Source of the DNA: Spisula solida | Taxonomy: Eukaryota > Mollusca > Bivalvia > Venerida > Mactridae | DNA length: 64,000 bases | Direction of reading: 5' to 3' | Assembly: GCA_947247005.1 (NCBI GenBank) | Contig: OX365957.1 | Coordinates: forward strand, 10,760,817-10,824,816 | Part shown: piece by piece, positions 36,157 to 48,429 of the stretch | Layout: each line of letters opens with the position of its first letter | Position numbering within the stretch: position 1 is the first letter of the stretch | Notes under the pieces: model-generated | What the model saw: only the letters and a program-made list of their open reading frames with translations | Told to the model about the DNA's origin: nothing | The model's database searches: none | Position numbers and translations under genes: made by a program

Positions 36157-36450
36157 ACGATGGGTGTCCCAGAATAACGAAGATTTTTGTCATAACTATT
36201 TTATTTATGTATTTATATAAACCAAATTTGCCATATAAAAACTTGAAAATATCACAAAGAATGGAGAGTGTCTGATCCTTGTACGATACCACAGAGAAGT
36301 CGTTGGATACCTCGACAATGTCTTCATTACGGATGAAAATCGTGTAGGGTAAAATGTGCATCAAGTCACAGCAGAGTAAACAGCTTGATATATGCCCCTA
36401 TTGACTTTGGAACATCCATCGTACTCGCCTGATCTAGCGTACATATTTTT
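36157..36450 (+). mobile_element. Decayed mariner transposase fragment
   Basis: EHPSYSPDLAY at 36410-36442 matches the catalytic-core phrase of mariner transposases (usually EHPPYSPDLAP). About 100 bp upstream another frame gives VFITDENRV, resembling the TGDE.W region. The two lie in broken frames with stops between. A sequence starting ATGGGTGTCCCAGAATAACG may be the old 5' terminus. Confidence 0.6.
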
Positions 36451-36506
36451 ATTATGACTAAAAGAGTGTTAAGAAAACAGGGTCAACCCAGACAAATAAC
36501 CAAAAC

Positions 36507-36643
36507 CACACCGTACAACCCGTTGCATGTAGGGCAGCTTTGTTGGTGGAGTCAACGGAAAACAGGTTTTGCTAGACTTCAGTAGGGTATGTATTGCCTT
36601 CCACCAACAAAGCTACTTTACACGCAACGGGTTGTACGGTGTG
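36507..36643. repeat. Foldback repeat upstream of the KY-like gene
   Basis: CACACCGTACAACCCGTTGC...AGCTTTGTTGGTGGA (36507-36550) is inverted at 36601-36643 (TCCACCAACAAAGCT...GCAACGGGTTGTACGGTGTG). The arms are about 44 bp and the loop about 50 bp. Confidence 0.85.
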
Positions 36644-36818
36644 AAAACAGCAATAAAATTTAATAAAAATTGAACTGGGAAATCATTATTAATGGTAGAA
36701 ACGTTACATACGTACATGTATTCATGCATACGGAATATAAAAACGAAGTTTCCAAGATTTGACAGATTGATGGGAGGAAATGTTAGGAATAAATGACGAA
36801 AATGCGTCTGTGTTTCAG

Positions 36819-39800
36819 AAAATACAAGGAGGTCCGACAATACCATGTATGTATACGAACCCACCATCAAAGTCCTACAAACTGTCTGAGAAACACGACC
36901 TTTATGTCAGAGATCTTCGGCAAATTCCGGACAATTTACCACCGCCCCGCCCACCAGACAAGTCCAAGGCGGAGATTATCGATGTTGCTGAGTACATGCT
37001 GGTTGATGACAAGGCTATAAAGGTAAGCGATCACGAGAGTGTCGTAATCGAGAATGTTTACGTGTTCCAACATTTCAACAATTTGAGCTCATTCGTCTCA
37101 ACATTCTGTAAGTCCATTGGTAAAAAAACGGACATAATTTCAAGAAAAGAAGTTACGTTAGGTTCTCGTAGGAGTTTCCTCCAATACAGCATTCAAAATA
37201 TGTATGCCGACCAAAGGCACATGGTTTCCAATTATCTGAGTGTTCCTATATAGAAAGAAGGTAGTGCAGCGAATAATATTATAAACATTTACCCGTTCAG
37301 ACGATCCATACTTCCATACTACAATTTTGACAACAAACTTGTATCGTTACTTTAATTTTAATACGTGTATTTGGATTATTAAATATATTTGATACACATG
37401 TTTGCAGATACCACTTACAGTATTGAACAAACCAGTAGAAGTTCTAGTAGAATATCTTATAGAGAGCTATGATGATGACTTATCCAAGGTAACAAAAAGA
37501 CTCGTATCATCTCTTCATGTATATATACACACGTAAAGTATTCCCAAATACCATTAATAGACACGTGTATTATTTCCAAATACCATTAATAGACACGTGA
37601 ATTATTTCCAAATACCATAAATAGACACGTGAATTATTTCCAAATACCATAAATAGACACGTGAATTATTTCCAAACACAGTACCATTAATAGACACGTG
37701 AATTATTTCCAAATACCATAAATAGACACGTGTATTATTTCCAAATACCATTAATAGACACGTGAATTATTTCCAAACACAGTACCATTAATAGACACGT
37801 GAATTATTTCCAAATACCATAAAAAGACACGTGTATTATTTCCACATTTAGACACGTGTATTAGTTTACATTATTGTGAAACATCTTATATTAGTCACTC
37901 TCGACACCTCATTCCTGATGCTATCCATCGTCACAAGGCACGTGTATACATGTATTATTTCCACATTTAGGCACGTGTATAATTTCCATATTTAGACACG
38001 TGTATTATTTCCACATTTAGACTCATGTTGTATTTCCACATTGAGACACGTGTATCATTTCCGTATTTAAACACGTGTATTATTTTCACATTTTTTACAC
38101 TTATTAGTACACGTGTATTATTTCATCATTTAGGTGCGTGTATTATTTCGTTGGCTAGCGAATCAACCAATCCACAGGATGCAGGTTTTAGAGAAAGAAC
38201 CAAAGAATAAGACTTCGGCTTTACATCATCTGTGGATGTTGAGGTGGAAGAAGCAGAGATATACACAGACATTTAGTACAATGTGCAGGTAAGGATGTGA
38301 GGTTAGATAGTTTATGGGCAAAACAATGTGTAGGGGCGATGGAGACCATAGTAATACTTTTCAACTGGGCAGTTTCGTTGAGCAGTTTATAGTCTTGTTC
38401 CCGTCCCGATTATTACAGTATGAGAAAATGAATGTGGACTAATAAAAAATATAATTATTTTCATACATGCCTTAGCCTGTCTAGATTACTGCCGCCTGTC
38501 TGCTCTTTGTTGGAATTACCTGCATGTGACGCCCACTTCCGTTGGTTATTATGAGAGCTTACGTTCTCAGAAGTCTTGGTCAAATGGCGCGGTGAAGACC
38601 TTACAGTAGCAGCTAGAAAATTAAGCCACCATGTTGTTTTTATTTCAGATATGCGGGCTTATATTGTGTGATAGTTCAAGGAGCCGTAAAGGGAGTCCAC
38701 TATCAAATAGGAGATCCTATTGACATGACGAAACATTACGGTGAATGGAATGCCGTGTGTGTGGAGGGTGATTGGAGATGTGTTGACGTGTTATGGGGTG
38801 CTTGTGACGTCAAAGATCCGGGTGACGGAAGAGGGCGCTTTTCGTGCGACGAACGTTTCTTTCTGACTGATGCTAAGGATCTTATGGTTACGCATTTTGC
38901 TGAAAGTCCTCGATGGCAATTGTTAGAATCACCTAGACTCCTAGAATCGTTTCAAGAGTCGGCGTACTTGAAAAATCGTTTCTTTGAACTTGGAATGCAA
39001 GTTTTGTCACACCCGTTGTGTGAAATCCTTGCGCAAGATGGCGAATGTGACGTCATGTTTGGTGTACAATCAAAGCAAGGCAATGAACAAAAGTTTAATT
39101 GTTATATATCTCATTTTGACCGACCTGACACGAAACGTTACCTCACTAATGGTTCTAATACAAGCGTGCCGATATTCATACATAAAGTCACGGAAATTTC
39201 GGTGTCAATCAAAGTTCGGTTTCCTGAACGCGGTATCTACAGAATGGAAATTGTCGGGAAACAATTAACCCAGGGATCGCCGTATAAACAATACGACTGG
39301 ATTGCAGTGTATAAAGTACTAGTAGAGGAACCAGCCGATAAAGGGTTCCCCAAAATGGACCCAATCGGTTGGGGACCAGGGAAAGATATAATGAGTATTG
39401 GTCTGGCCCCTTTCAATTACACAAGTGGTGTTATCGTTGCCAAGAACATTCAAACTAAACTAAGGTTTAAAATCATTGACACACAGCAGGTGCAAAACAT
39501 GAAATTCTTTTTCAAGATGGCGTCGACTTACGACAGTGATTTTACAATGAACGCAATCAGCGACAAATTTGAAGTAGACCACAACATCATTACGTTTTTC
39601 ATTGAAGCGCCACCTTGCGGAGAGTACACGCTGAAAATGTTCTCGCGAAACGTGCGAGGGAATGTTCCATCCAATAAAAGAAAAGAAGTCAATATCTGCA
39701 ACTACCTACTGATCAGTGATATGCAACAAAGACATAGTCCGCTCGCAATATTAACCGAGAAGACCGAGATAATCGATGAATATCCGGAACCGAAGAAAGC

Positions 39801-40326
39801 CGAACATATCGAAGAGAAATTCACGGAACCGGCAGAATCGATTGTTAGCGCATCCAACGTTTTAATGGATTCAAACTCGCATGCAACTGGAAGCATTCGG
39901 AACTCGCCGGAGATGACCGAAAGTACTAAATCTCCAGAACCTGAAATGCCTCAGCCGAAGAGGGACTCTCCGGTAATGTCCGAAGAACCATTACTTCGAG
40001 TGTCTCCGCCAAAATCTGCCAAACAAAATCTTGTCAGGGTTAATCGTGATTTACAAGAGATACCGGAAATTCCATTAAAAGTAGAAGTTCCGGTAAACTC
40101 TGGACCTTCAACCCAGAACCAGAAACCAACCGAAAAACGGGAAATGAAAGCTGTTTCCACAAATAAAGTAGTTCCGTTAAAATCGTCTGGTGCAGATGAC
40201 GACAGCATCATGCTGGTACCCTCTAGCGAGAGATCACAGCGCCCTACTACAGGTTTGAGACGAAACAAATCTCGGGATGATACGAAATTTTTCACAGCTC
40301 TCGCGAAAGTTCGCGGAGAGACATAG
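36819..40326 (+). CDS. KY/hillarin-type transglutaminase-like protein, probable pseudoenzyme
   Basis: Exons 36819-37022, 37408-37488, 38134-38288 and 38649-40326 join in phase into 705 codons plus TAG. The frame is also open back to ATG 36780, but TTTCAG at 36813-36818 suggests an upstream first exon; a phase-compatible candidate is 34900-34944 (MDKIKS.., then GTGAGT). Domains, numbered from 36819: Pro-rich start, KY-type segment VRVLFRWLANQ (96-106), transglutaminase-like core TFSTMCRYAG...GAVKGVHY...EWNAVCVEGDWRCVDVLWGA (140-198), RFFLTDAKDLMVTHF and a second beta-rich half, then a Ser/Pro/Glu-rich tail from about 490. The family (KY, hillarin, Cyk3) acts in cytoskeletal or muscle organisation. 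At the expected Cys position (C-x-G-Y) the sequence reads KKQRY, and the His before WNAV is GE; only Asp (CVD) remains. Confidence 0.85.
37553..38120. repeat. Intronic 32-bp minisatellite of CACGTG E-boxes
   Basis: Units ACCATTAATAGACACGTGAATTATTTCCAAAT (32 bp, some with an ACACAGT insert) run from 37553 to about 37840. Looser units GACACGTGTATTATTTCCACATTTA continue to about 38120. More than a dozen CACGTG cores lie in intron 3 of the KY-like gene. Confidence 0.85.
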
Positions 40327-42586
40327 TCATGAAAGGGATTATAATGACGTAATAGAACATTTTCAAGAACTGTTGAAATGTTCTACATGTATAAGTTGAC
40401 TAAATGCCTGTTTCAATGGTTTATACATTAACAGTCATGTAGCTATAGGATATATAATTATGCAATCCGCTTTTAGTTTTTTACAGACGATCCGGCCGTT
40501 TTATCGATGTACATATTTTATTGTACAAATGTATATAAAACGCATACACATCGAATTTTGTACCATAATTGTCAATAATTAACGAAACATTTGCATAAAT
40601 CGATTAATCAGGTCGGTCACTTGTTAACATAACATTGAAATTTCTCTAAGTAATGTACGTACATTGTATTATTTTAAAAGACACTATGAGTATAAGTATG
40701 TAGCTTAGTGATTAAGATATTGGTTTTCACTGCCCTTTTCTCCAATTAAAATGTTTAAAACAATAAAAATACAATGTTGTGACATTGCAATGTTTGTATA
40801 TCAGTGACAGACCTGATTATACGGACTGTATATACACAATGTATACGTGTAAACTTCATTAATTTATGTTATGTATTATTCACGTTTTGTAGAATGCAGT
40901 TTTTCAGGGTGTATACCAACCTTCTAAGCAAACTTGATTCTTAGAATACATTAATTCCTGCCATTGGTCAATTTTAAAAATGTACCATGAACCAATCAAA
41001 GTCTAATATTTAATTTTAGAAATGTCATTTGGCCCATATACAAAATATATACTCAATAAATAATCGATCAGTATTATATACCACCATTATATTAGACACG
41101 TGTAGACACGTGTAGACCTTTGTCGTTATAAATTTTAAGATATCTAATTTATCGATCATAGCTATAAAGTGTATAGTGAAACATGATTAAAGCATACATG
41201 TACATTGCAGTTTAATTTGCATAATACACGAACATTAACAGCCGTTGTAGCTGTTGCTTATTTCATGATCAACAGTTATTAACTTGATACGTGCTGTATT
41301 GAATAAACTAACGTACAATGTGACAGTGTAATGTCATTGATTTGTGTGTGTGTGTTTTTCATTTGTATGACGCTGCCTAAAAATGTCGTCAATACAATGT
41401 ACGTGTTGATGTTTGAAACGAGCTTTTAGTCCCAAAATAAGTCCTTGACGAGAAAATACACAAACCCTATATACCAAGGAGTGTTGGATAAAACTAAACA
41501 AAGAGAGCTCTGAGTGCATCGGTCGTTTTCAATCACCATATATTTCAATCAGCTTACAAATGTATAATAAGAAACCATTCACTTTAATTTCGAATCGTGT
41601 AAATATAGATATAGAATATAAATTATATATATTGCTCATTATCCGTTATTTAAACACTAGAAAACATTTCCGATGCTATATTTATTTCCGTGAATAATGT
41701 ACATTTTGATGTTGTTGTTGTTTAAATCGCTATCCACTCATAAAGTATAATTGCCTGTTTTAATTAATTGGTAATTTGATTTTTTTGGGGGGTATGTCTC
41801 TTTAATTATGTATGCTTTTCATTTAAAATCGTTTCAATTGATGGAACCAGGATGACTAACTTAGGGCAAAGAATACGGGATATGATCTTTGCTTAGGGCA
41901 GAGACTATATATGTTATCTATAGTCTCTGCTTATGGTGAAAATCTAATATATACAATATAGCATCACAAAAACTAGCACAAATGTACAATGCATGTACAA
42001 GTATAAGGGGAATCGATTAAAAAATCGTCATATTGCTTATAAATCTCCTCGTGTCCGTGCGTTACTCATCACTCAGGCTCTCGCGACAAACGCCACATGC
42101 ACGTGACAATGGGAATTTGTATGATGAACTTTTATAACATAATTAATGTATTCACCATACGTGATGTAGCCTCTCAGCAATTCAGTAGAAACACACATTA
42201 TATTCGTCCCAGGTCTCATATATTCTTGTTTCACCACACGGGGTTCTTATACAGATACGTTTTTACGGAGACACGGATTTCATGGTATCCAGTCAATAGG
42301 ATTCAGACTTTCTGAGTGCCGACCGAATAAAATGAAAAACTGCCACAATATGACCATACCGAATTATAATTCGAAAAGGTAATAAGTGAGACAAGTATTA
42401 TACAGATATGTACGGGGAGATAACTGCAGGGGTAAATATTTGGACCCGCATATCAGTTTGTAAAGCCGCGTTGTATTACGAAATTGATAGCGGAAGTTGA
42501 TTTTTCGCCATCAAAATAGTTCCATCTGTCAAATTTAGTTTTAATCTTGTATATCGCCTCTTTAGAGGCAGTTTAGAGGATACACG
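40327..42586. other. Intergenic / UTR, no gene recognised
   Basis: It holds the 3'UTR of the KY-like gene, tandem GACACGTGTA copies near 41095-41115, a hairpin at 41898-41930 (GCAGAGACTATA / TATAGTCTCTGC) and no exon I can recognise. Confidence 0.5.
40762..40767 (+). promoter_or_regulatory. Candidate polyadenylation signal of the KY-like gene
   Basis: AATAAA about 435 bp after the stop codon, in AT-rich DNA. Other weak signals exist, so use is not certain. Confidence 0.35.
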
Positions 42587-45500
42587 ATGACGTACGACTT
42601 GCCAAGTATGTCGTACATGGCAATGTACATTATTTCTGTTCATATTGTGAACAGCAACTCACGAAGTTCAGTAGGTGCTAATCATTGGAAGCTAAGTGTG
42701 GAGGAAGGGAAAGTCGTGCAAGCTGAGGAAGATAAAATGGCGGGAACTCATGAAGCTGATGATGACTCGTTGTTTAAGATATTAACTAATAAAAGGATAG
42801 AAAATGGACAGTGGCTAGTGGACAATGGAAATGAATGCACAAATTGTCATCAGTTGCACCAAACACTCAGGTAAACATGGTAACATCAGGAGCCCATTGC
42901 CTAGAACCAAACCGCTACTGAGCGCTACGTTAGGAAATGGTTTGCTTCAAAAAGGCGCTTCATAGCAGACGAAGCGAAAAAATTATGTGCTACCGGCGAG
43001 CGCTCGCGGAAAGCAGACCGTAGCAACTAGCATAATATTAGAAAAGTGCTAGAACGAAGCGGTCCTTTGCACAAGAAAGCGCTCGGTAGTGCTGGCCTAC
43101 ATGTAGCAAAGTGTTTTAAAAGCAATGGTATGCTATCGGCGAGCAGTGCTTGCTCGTAGCGTGTCATTGCATAGAGTATATGATAGACGTAGGAAAGCGC
43201 TCGATATTGTAATTTGGAAGCGGCTTGGTTAGGCAACGGGCTCTAGGGTATCAGTGACCCTGCCATGACATCTAATGATCTATTGGATACAACTTCGTGT
43301 ATTCCTACAAGTTTGTGCATTTTAGTAAAACATTGATTGCTTTGCTAATAATCTCATTTCCGAGCCTAAATTAATTTTAAATTACCAACAAGATTTTTAT
43401 CCAGCCGAATAATGCAAAAGTATCGAAAAATTATAACAGGGTTCGTTATGTTTACGGCGAGTTTTGTCTGAGGACGGAGTTTAAATAATCACCGGTTCCA
43501 GTCACGAAATCTGGAGACATTTGTTAATCTCAAAATTCGCATGCGATATATTTACGAACGGAAAAAGGTGTTAATTAACTGACAAAAGATCAAACTTTAT
43601 GTTACAAAGCTTTTTTATTAGCAAAATCTTTCCCGTGCATTCTTAATGACGTCATCAGTTTATGTGCACAAACTTACAGGTCACAAATGTTTATATCAAG
43701 ACTGCAGACTGCATCTAACAGTGAGGCCGATTTTTCAAGTTTTTTGCAGTTTGGCATTCGATTTGTGTTGAATTTTGTTAATAGACATATAATTGATACT
43801 GTTTATCACATGGTTGGTCCCAGTGTATTTGTTTTTGTGCATATGCCCCTATTTCAAATCTAAGATGCACAAACTTGCCGGTGTAGAGGCTATCACTAAT
43901 AAGCCAACATACCAGTATTAAATATCCCACAGCAAACCTTGCATTAAGTTGCGAGACTGTCCAAAAGGTTGTCATTCTGGACCATAGTCGGGTAAAGTAT
44001 CCTCGTAGGAACTTGTGGGACTCCAATCCGTGGCCACTGGTATTATAAAGCACCCGTCAATTAAAACCACGCCCCCACCCTGGGAAGGGCAGGGGAACTG
44101 TCCTGTGTTTTTATCTTTCCAGGGCTTCTTCCAGGAATATTTTCAAGGGCATCCCAGGCCTCAACAAATATTTTTATAAGCACTCGTCCTACAATATAGA
44201 CAAAGAAAACCCCAAAATCTTACTTGTCCTGCTATATAAATAAAGAAGGAAAAATTTGTACAGGACAAGTGGATTTATTGAGGCCTGCATCCACTGGGGA
44301 GGGGATGGTTCCCTGGATTTTCCGAGGGGTTTGAATAAGTAAAAATCCCCCCCTATTCCTCGGGTTGGGGGGCTGTGGTTTCAATTGACTGGTGCGTAAG
44401 TGCTGCATATTTCGCTGATTCTCTCTTTTTGGGGTACTGAGGAAGGAAAAAGTGCACCCAACGTGAGACTTGAATCCATACTTATCTGTAGCTCCTTGCC
44501 ATTTTAGTGAGCTAGCTGGGTGCCTGTCATGCCAGCCATTACACTCCTTCCACAGTTATTTCTTGTAGGACGCTATGTCTTACTTAACTAAGCCTTGAGG
44601 CATTCCAGAGTGGCAGACTGCTTACCCCTGCCACCATTATTAAAATTAACTTTTTAGGAAAAAGTGCACGGCCACCTGATGTAGGACTCGAACCCATGAC
44701 CCTCGGTATACTAGTCCATAGCTCTGCCAACTGAGCTCACCAGGCAACTGTCATGGGCCAGTCTCCACAGTCACTACACTACTTCAGAAAGAATAGTTAG
44801 AAATACAACTTCAGAGTTGAATCCCCGAATTGCCTGATCTGGCAAATCCCCAGTGGCAGTTTACACTTAAAATAAATCGCAGACATGACTATGAGATGCC
44901 ATTAATTATAACTCAAATTGTCAAAGGAAAAAATGAGATTTCTAGTCTAATAATTTATTAATGACCGACTTTCAATAATAACTGCATCACTTGAATTTCT
45001 AATGAGAACTCATGACTTTGACGTAGTCGCTGACCTCCACTTCTTGTTTCTACAAGAATTACACAGTTAAATTGTTATAAAACATTGTTGTTTCCTGCTT
45101 GTAGTGAATCAGACCAGAAGGATGAACCCATTGAACAAAAACAGAATAAATCAACGACCAAGAAGTTACTGACATGTGGTAAACCAGTAAATCATACGCA
45201 GTATGATCATCTACGTGGAATTACTAACAGAAGTGAACATCCTCACATACCAGAACCAGAAGTAGCCATCATGTTCCGTAAAAAAGGAGCTCGAAATTCT
45301 GAAGTTGATATGAATGACTTAGAAATAAAATTACGGAAACTTAAAAAACAGGTTAGTTTGTATGTATGTAGTACAAGTTCATGAATATATTGCAGAATGT
45401 TGTGTCTTTCGTAGGACTACTGGTTAAAACTGAAGATGTTGATACCATGCTTGACACTAACTTTTGCATCTATAGTTTAAAACACTTTGCTCTGTACAGT

Positions 45501-46559
45501 ACACTCAACTATCCTGATATTATAGAGGCAAGTTGGAATGTCAGAGTCTTGTGTACAAATCACATGTGCAGCTTTTGAGGACAAATATCAAGAATCATCT
45601 CCCTTGATTAGATGTCTTGATTAGTCTATTTCTGTAATAGGATTGTCTCCCTTACATACTCCTCATTGGAAAGTAAATAATGATGAATGTAGGATAGCTA
45701 TGGACAAGGATTAAATGTATAAATTTAAACATAAAATTGGCACAATTTGCTATTAAACTTAAATCATCCTATGATTTTAATTGGGTTTTCAGACATTCCA
45801 TTCAAGTTTGCAGTCCATCATAAAAACTTTCTGCCTCAGACCTGTTTTAGTGGACTTTGAGCCCTGTGTTCTTTTGGCCGATAATGGTTTGCCATAATTA
45901 TATCATAAGTATAAAAAAAATCTAAACATATTTGCACCATGTCTGACCTGTATCAAAATGTAATATTTTTATTATTCCAGACCCCAAAGTCATCGTATAT
46001 GTACAGCCAGATTGGAAATTATTGGAGAATTCGAGGAAATACACAATTATCTATTGAATGTTTTCGTAAAGCATTAGCATTGTCCCCAAACAGCGCAGAC
46101 ATTTTACTGTTTCTAGCCAGAATCTTATTTAACCTTGAATACTTGGATGATGCCATTTTCCTAACAAGAAGATCGCTAGCAATGCAAACTAATGAAGACA
46201 ACACATGGCATCAACATTTTACGCTCGGTGAAATACTTAAAGCATATGGACATTATTCCGAGGCTAGTCTACATTTTCAGCAGGCTTTGAGATTAAATCC
46301 TGGTTTTCAGCGAGCTGAGGCACATCTTAGAGACATGGAAGGGGCACCAAATCCATCCATGACACAATATACATTGTTTATAATTCTGTTTCTAATAATG
46401 GGAGTTGTGTTTGGTGTAATCACTTCCATGGAGGCGAGTTACGACGAAACTAGCGACGGCAAACCTCAGAGACATTTTAATCGAGCCATGGCAATGCGAT
46501 CGATGAAGCTGGGTATTAACCCGCGCTTAATCCGTATGAGGAAACTAAATGGCATGTAG
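42587..46559 (+). CDS. TTC17-like TPR protein with C-terminal membrane span
   Basis: Exons 42587-42870, 45105-45351 and 45981-46559 join in phase (2 then 0) into 369 aa. Residues about 24-60 (NHWKLSVEEGKVVQ) resemble the start of the TTC17 mature region, where a THW...EDGK motif follows a signal peptide; here the leader is weak (MAMYIISVHIV). Exon 2 has TCGKPVNHTQYDHLRGITNR, a motif repeated in TTC17 before its TPR blocks. Exon 3 carries about three TPRs (YSQIGNYWRIRGN..SIECFRKAL, ADILLFLARIL, FTLGEILKAYGHYSEASLHF; residues 183-290), then one hydrophobic span (307-327) and a basic tail. TTC17 is about 1100 aa and linked to actin and cilia; this is a short relative. Start codon choice (42587, 42608 or 42617) is uncertain. 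Confidence 0.75.
44050..44395. mobile_element. 346-bp TIR element in intron 1 of the TTC17-like gene
   Basis: The left end GCACCCGTCAATTAAAACCAC is matched in inverse at the right end GTGGTTTCAATTGACTGGTGC. Subterminal G/C runs are also mirrored (CCCCCACCC / GGGTTGGGGGG). It contains a smaller nested element at 44155-44287. Confidence 0.75.
44155..44287. mobile_element. 133-bp nested TIR element
   Basis: CAGGCCTCAACAAAT at the left is mirrored by ATTTATTGAGGCCTG at the right. CATCC flanks both ends (44150-44154 and 44288-44292), consistent with a 5-bp target duplication inside the larger element. Inner ACTTGTCCT...AGGACAAGT adds a second hairpin. Confidence 0.65.
44440..44640 (-). repeat. 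tRNA-like SINE-type repeat, copy 1
   Basis: On the minus strand a degenerate tRNA-like block reads GCACCCAGCTAGCTCACTAA...GGATTCAAGTC, an altered A box and B box. It is followed by GTGCACTTTTTCC. It aligns end to end with the next copy. Confidence 0.55.
44655..44865 (-). repeat. tRNA-like SINE-type repeat, copy 2
   Basis: The minus strand reads TGCCTGGTGAGCTCAGTTGG (A box), then GGGTTCGAGTCC (B box), then GTGCACTTTTTCCT with a T-run that could stop RNA polymerase III. It lies head to tail with copy 1 within the long intron 1 (42871-45104). Confidence 0.7.
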
Positions 46560-46974
46560 AACTCGATAGAATATCTATACAATCTTATTGTGGCTACATT
46601 TATCAATACACATGTAGTGAACGCTTCCATATGGGTGCTTTTTGTATGTATTTACTGTTATAGAATTGTTATATATATATCAATGTGGCTTTTATTGCGG
46701 GACTGATTATTATTATAAAACTGTACGAAGAAACAAAACTCGAAATTCTGTCTTTTCATTGGTTGTTTATGTAAAGTGAACTTTTTTTAAAATTGACCAA
46801 TAGAATGGCTTTGTTATGACTCTTGGCTTTCAATGCTGTTGTCACTTTTCAGTGTTTTATAGCCAAGATCTGGCCTGATCTCCCAAAGAAATCGGAACTC
46901 AAATTGAGATTTTGCTGAAATCAGAGTCGGAATGAGAGATAAACCTGAAGCTCCAGCTCTTAAAATTTTACTGT

Positions 46975-46980
46975 AATAAA
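46975..46980 (+). promoter_or_regulatory. Candidate polyadenylation signal of the TTC17-like gene
   Basis: AATAAA about 415 bp after the stop at 46559; the first canonical hexamer on this strand. Confidence 0.4.
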
Positions 46981-47734
46981 CTAAGAATAATATTTCTGTT
47001 TAGTGATGCTTATATTGAGTCCAGCTCGCATGGAAATTACCATAAAGACACATGTCAATATTTGAGATGAGATCTTGCTTAGGGAGATCGGGTTTAGGAT
47101 TTGTTGTTTCTTTGAGCTGAAAATCCCTAAAGATTAACCAATAACAAGGCTTCAATTTGAGGTTAGGTCTTTGAATAAGATTAAATGTAATAATTAAACT
47201 AAACCTAACATTCAATGTTTTATGATTTGAACAGTCATGTATACATTGTTTTGTTTATGCCTTGCAAATATTTTACAAGTTTATAAATTTGAACACATTT
47301 CTTACAACTGTGATTAATTGTCTAATGCCTTTAAACTAATCTGCTAGAATGCTTGTAGCTGAAATCTTCCCTGTAAAATGTTAGAGTATTTCTATGGTTC
47401 TTTCTGTACTAACTTTTTCATGACGGAACTACTGCCAAAAAAATATTAAAATGTTTGTTATTATTTTACATGTATGATTTACAATAAATTTGCTAGTCTT
47501 CCTGTTACGGGTGTTTGGCTAAATATCCGTATGCAGCCAAAATGTGTTGTACCACCATATATGAAAGAATTGTTTGTTTTTATGATACAGTTTCTCTGAG
47601 TTTTGCTAGGAAATGAAATGAGTTACAAATGAAAAAAATGGATGACATAAAGGAATGTGTGAAAAAAACTTGGTTTATACTTGGACATATTAAGATGTGT
47701 TGTCAAAATACGGTATTATGTTGCCAACATATTG

Positions 47735-48195
47735 TGGTACATATTGCCTATGTATTGCAATATACATACATGTACATACATATTGCAGTATATTGCCAAT
47801 ATATTCTGAGATTCAAAAAGATGAGGTCAAAACGAAGAATTATCAATAGTAGCGTTAGATATGAAGTATATTGTGATACATTGTGGTACATATGGTGCTA
47901 TGTTACCACTGCATTGCCATATATTGTGGAACCTACAACTGTGAACACTGTGTTACCAATGTTTTGTGATATATTGTACATGTGGCACAATGTTACCAAC
48001 ATATCGCAATATATTGTGGTACATTCAGCACAATGTTACCAACATATCGCAATATATTGTGGTACATTCAGCACTATGTTACCAATGTATTGCAATATAT
48101 TGTGGTACATTCAGCAATATGTTACCAATGTATTGCAATATATTGTGGTACATTCAGCAATATGTTACCAATGTATTGCAATAAATGGTGGTATA
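47735..48195. repeat. 43-bp minisatellite (GCAATATATTGTGGTACATTC)
   Basis: The unit is about ATATTGTGGTACATTCAGCA plus ATGTTACCAATGTATTGCA. It is well conserved from 47990 to 48195 (five copies) and degenerate back to about 47735. Open frames here shift with each 43-bp unit and are a by-product of the repeat. Confidence 0.8.
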
Positions 48196-48429
48196 CTCAC
48201 GGTCCATCCTGGAACCCATAGTTTTACTCCTTCCAACAAGTGTTCATATCATGCACACATGTTTACCAGTATAGTGTTTGGCCTTGTGTTTTACCAAATA
48301 TGGCCATACTCAGTATTATGATATTAAATCTGTTGCACATTTCTCAAATATGAACATTAAAATTCTAGTTATAACTTGATTAAAATAATTATTACATCTT
48401 TATTGTGTTATTTTGTTAGTTTTTGTGTC

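Noticed and set aside
47629..48321. 230-aa open frame
   Set aside because: It is formed by the 43-bp minisatellite, with the same sequence read in successive frames.
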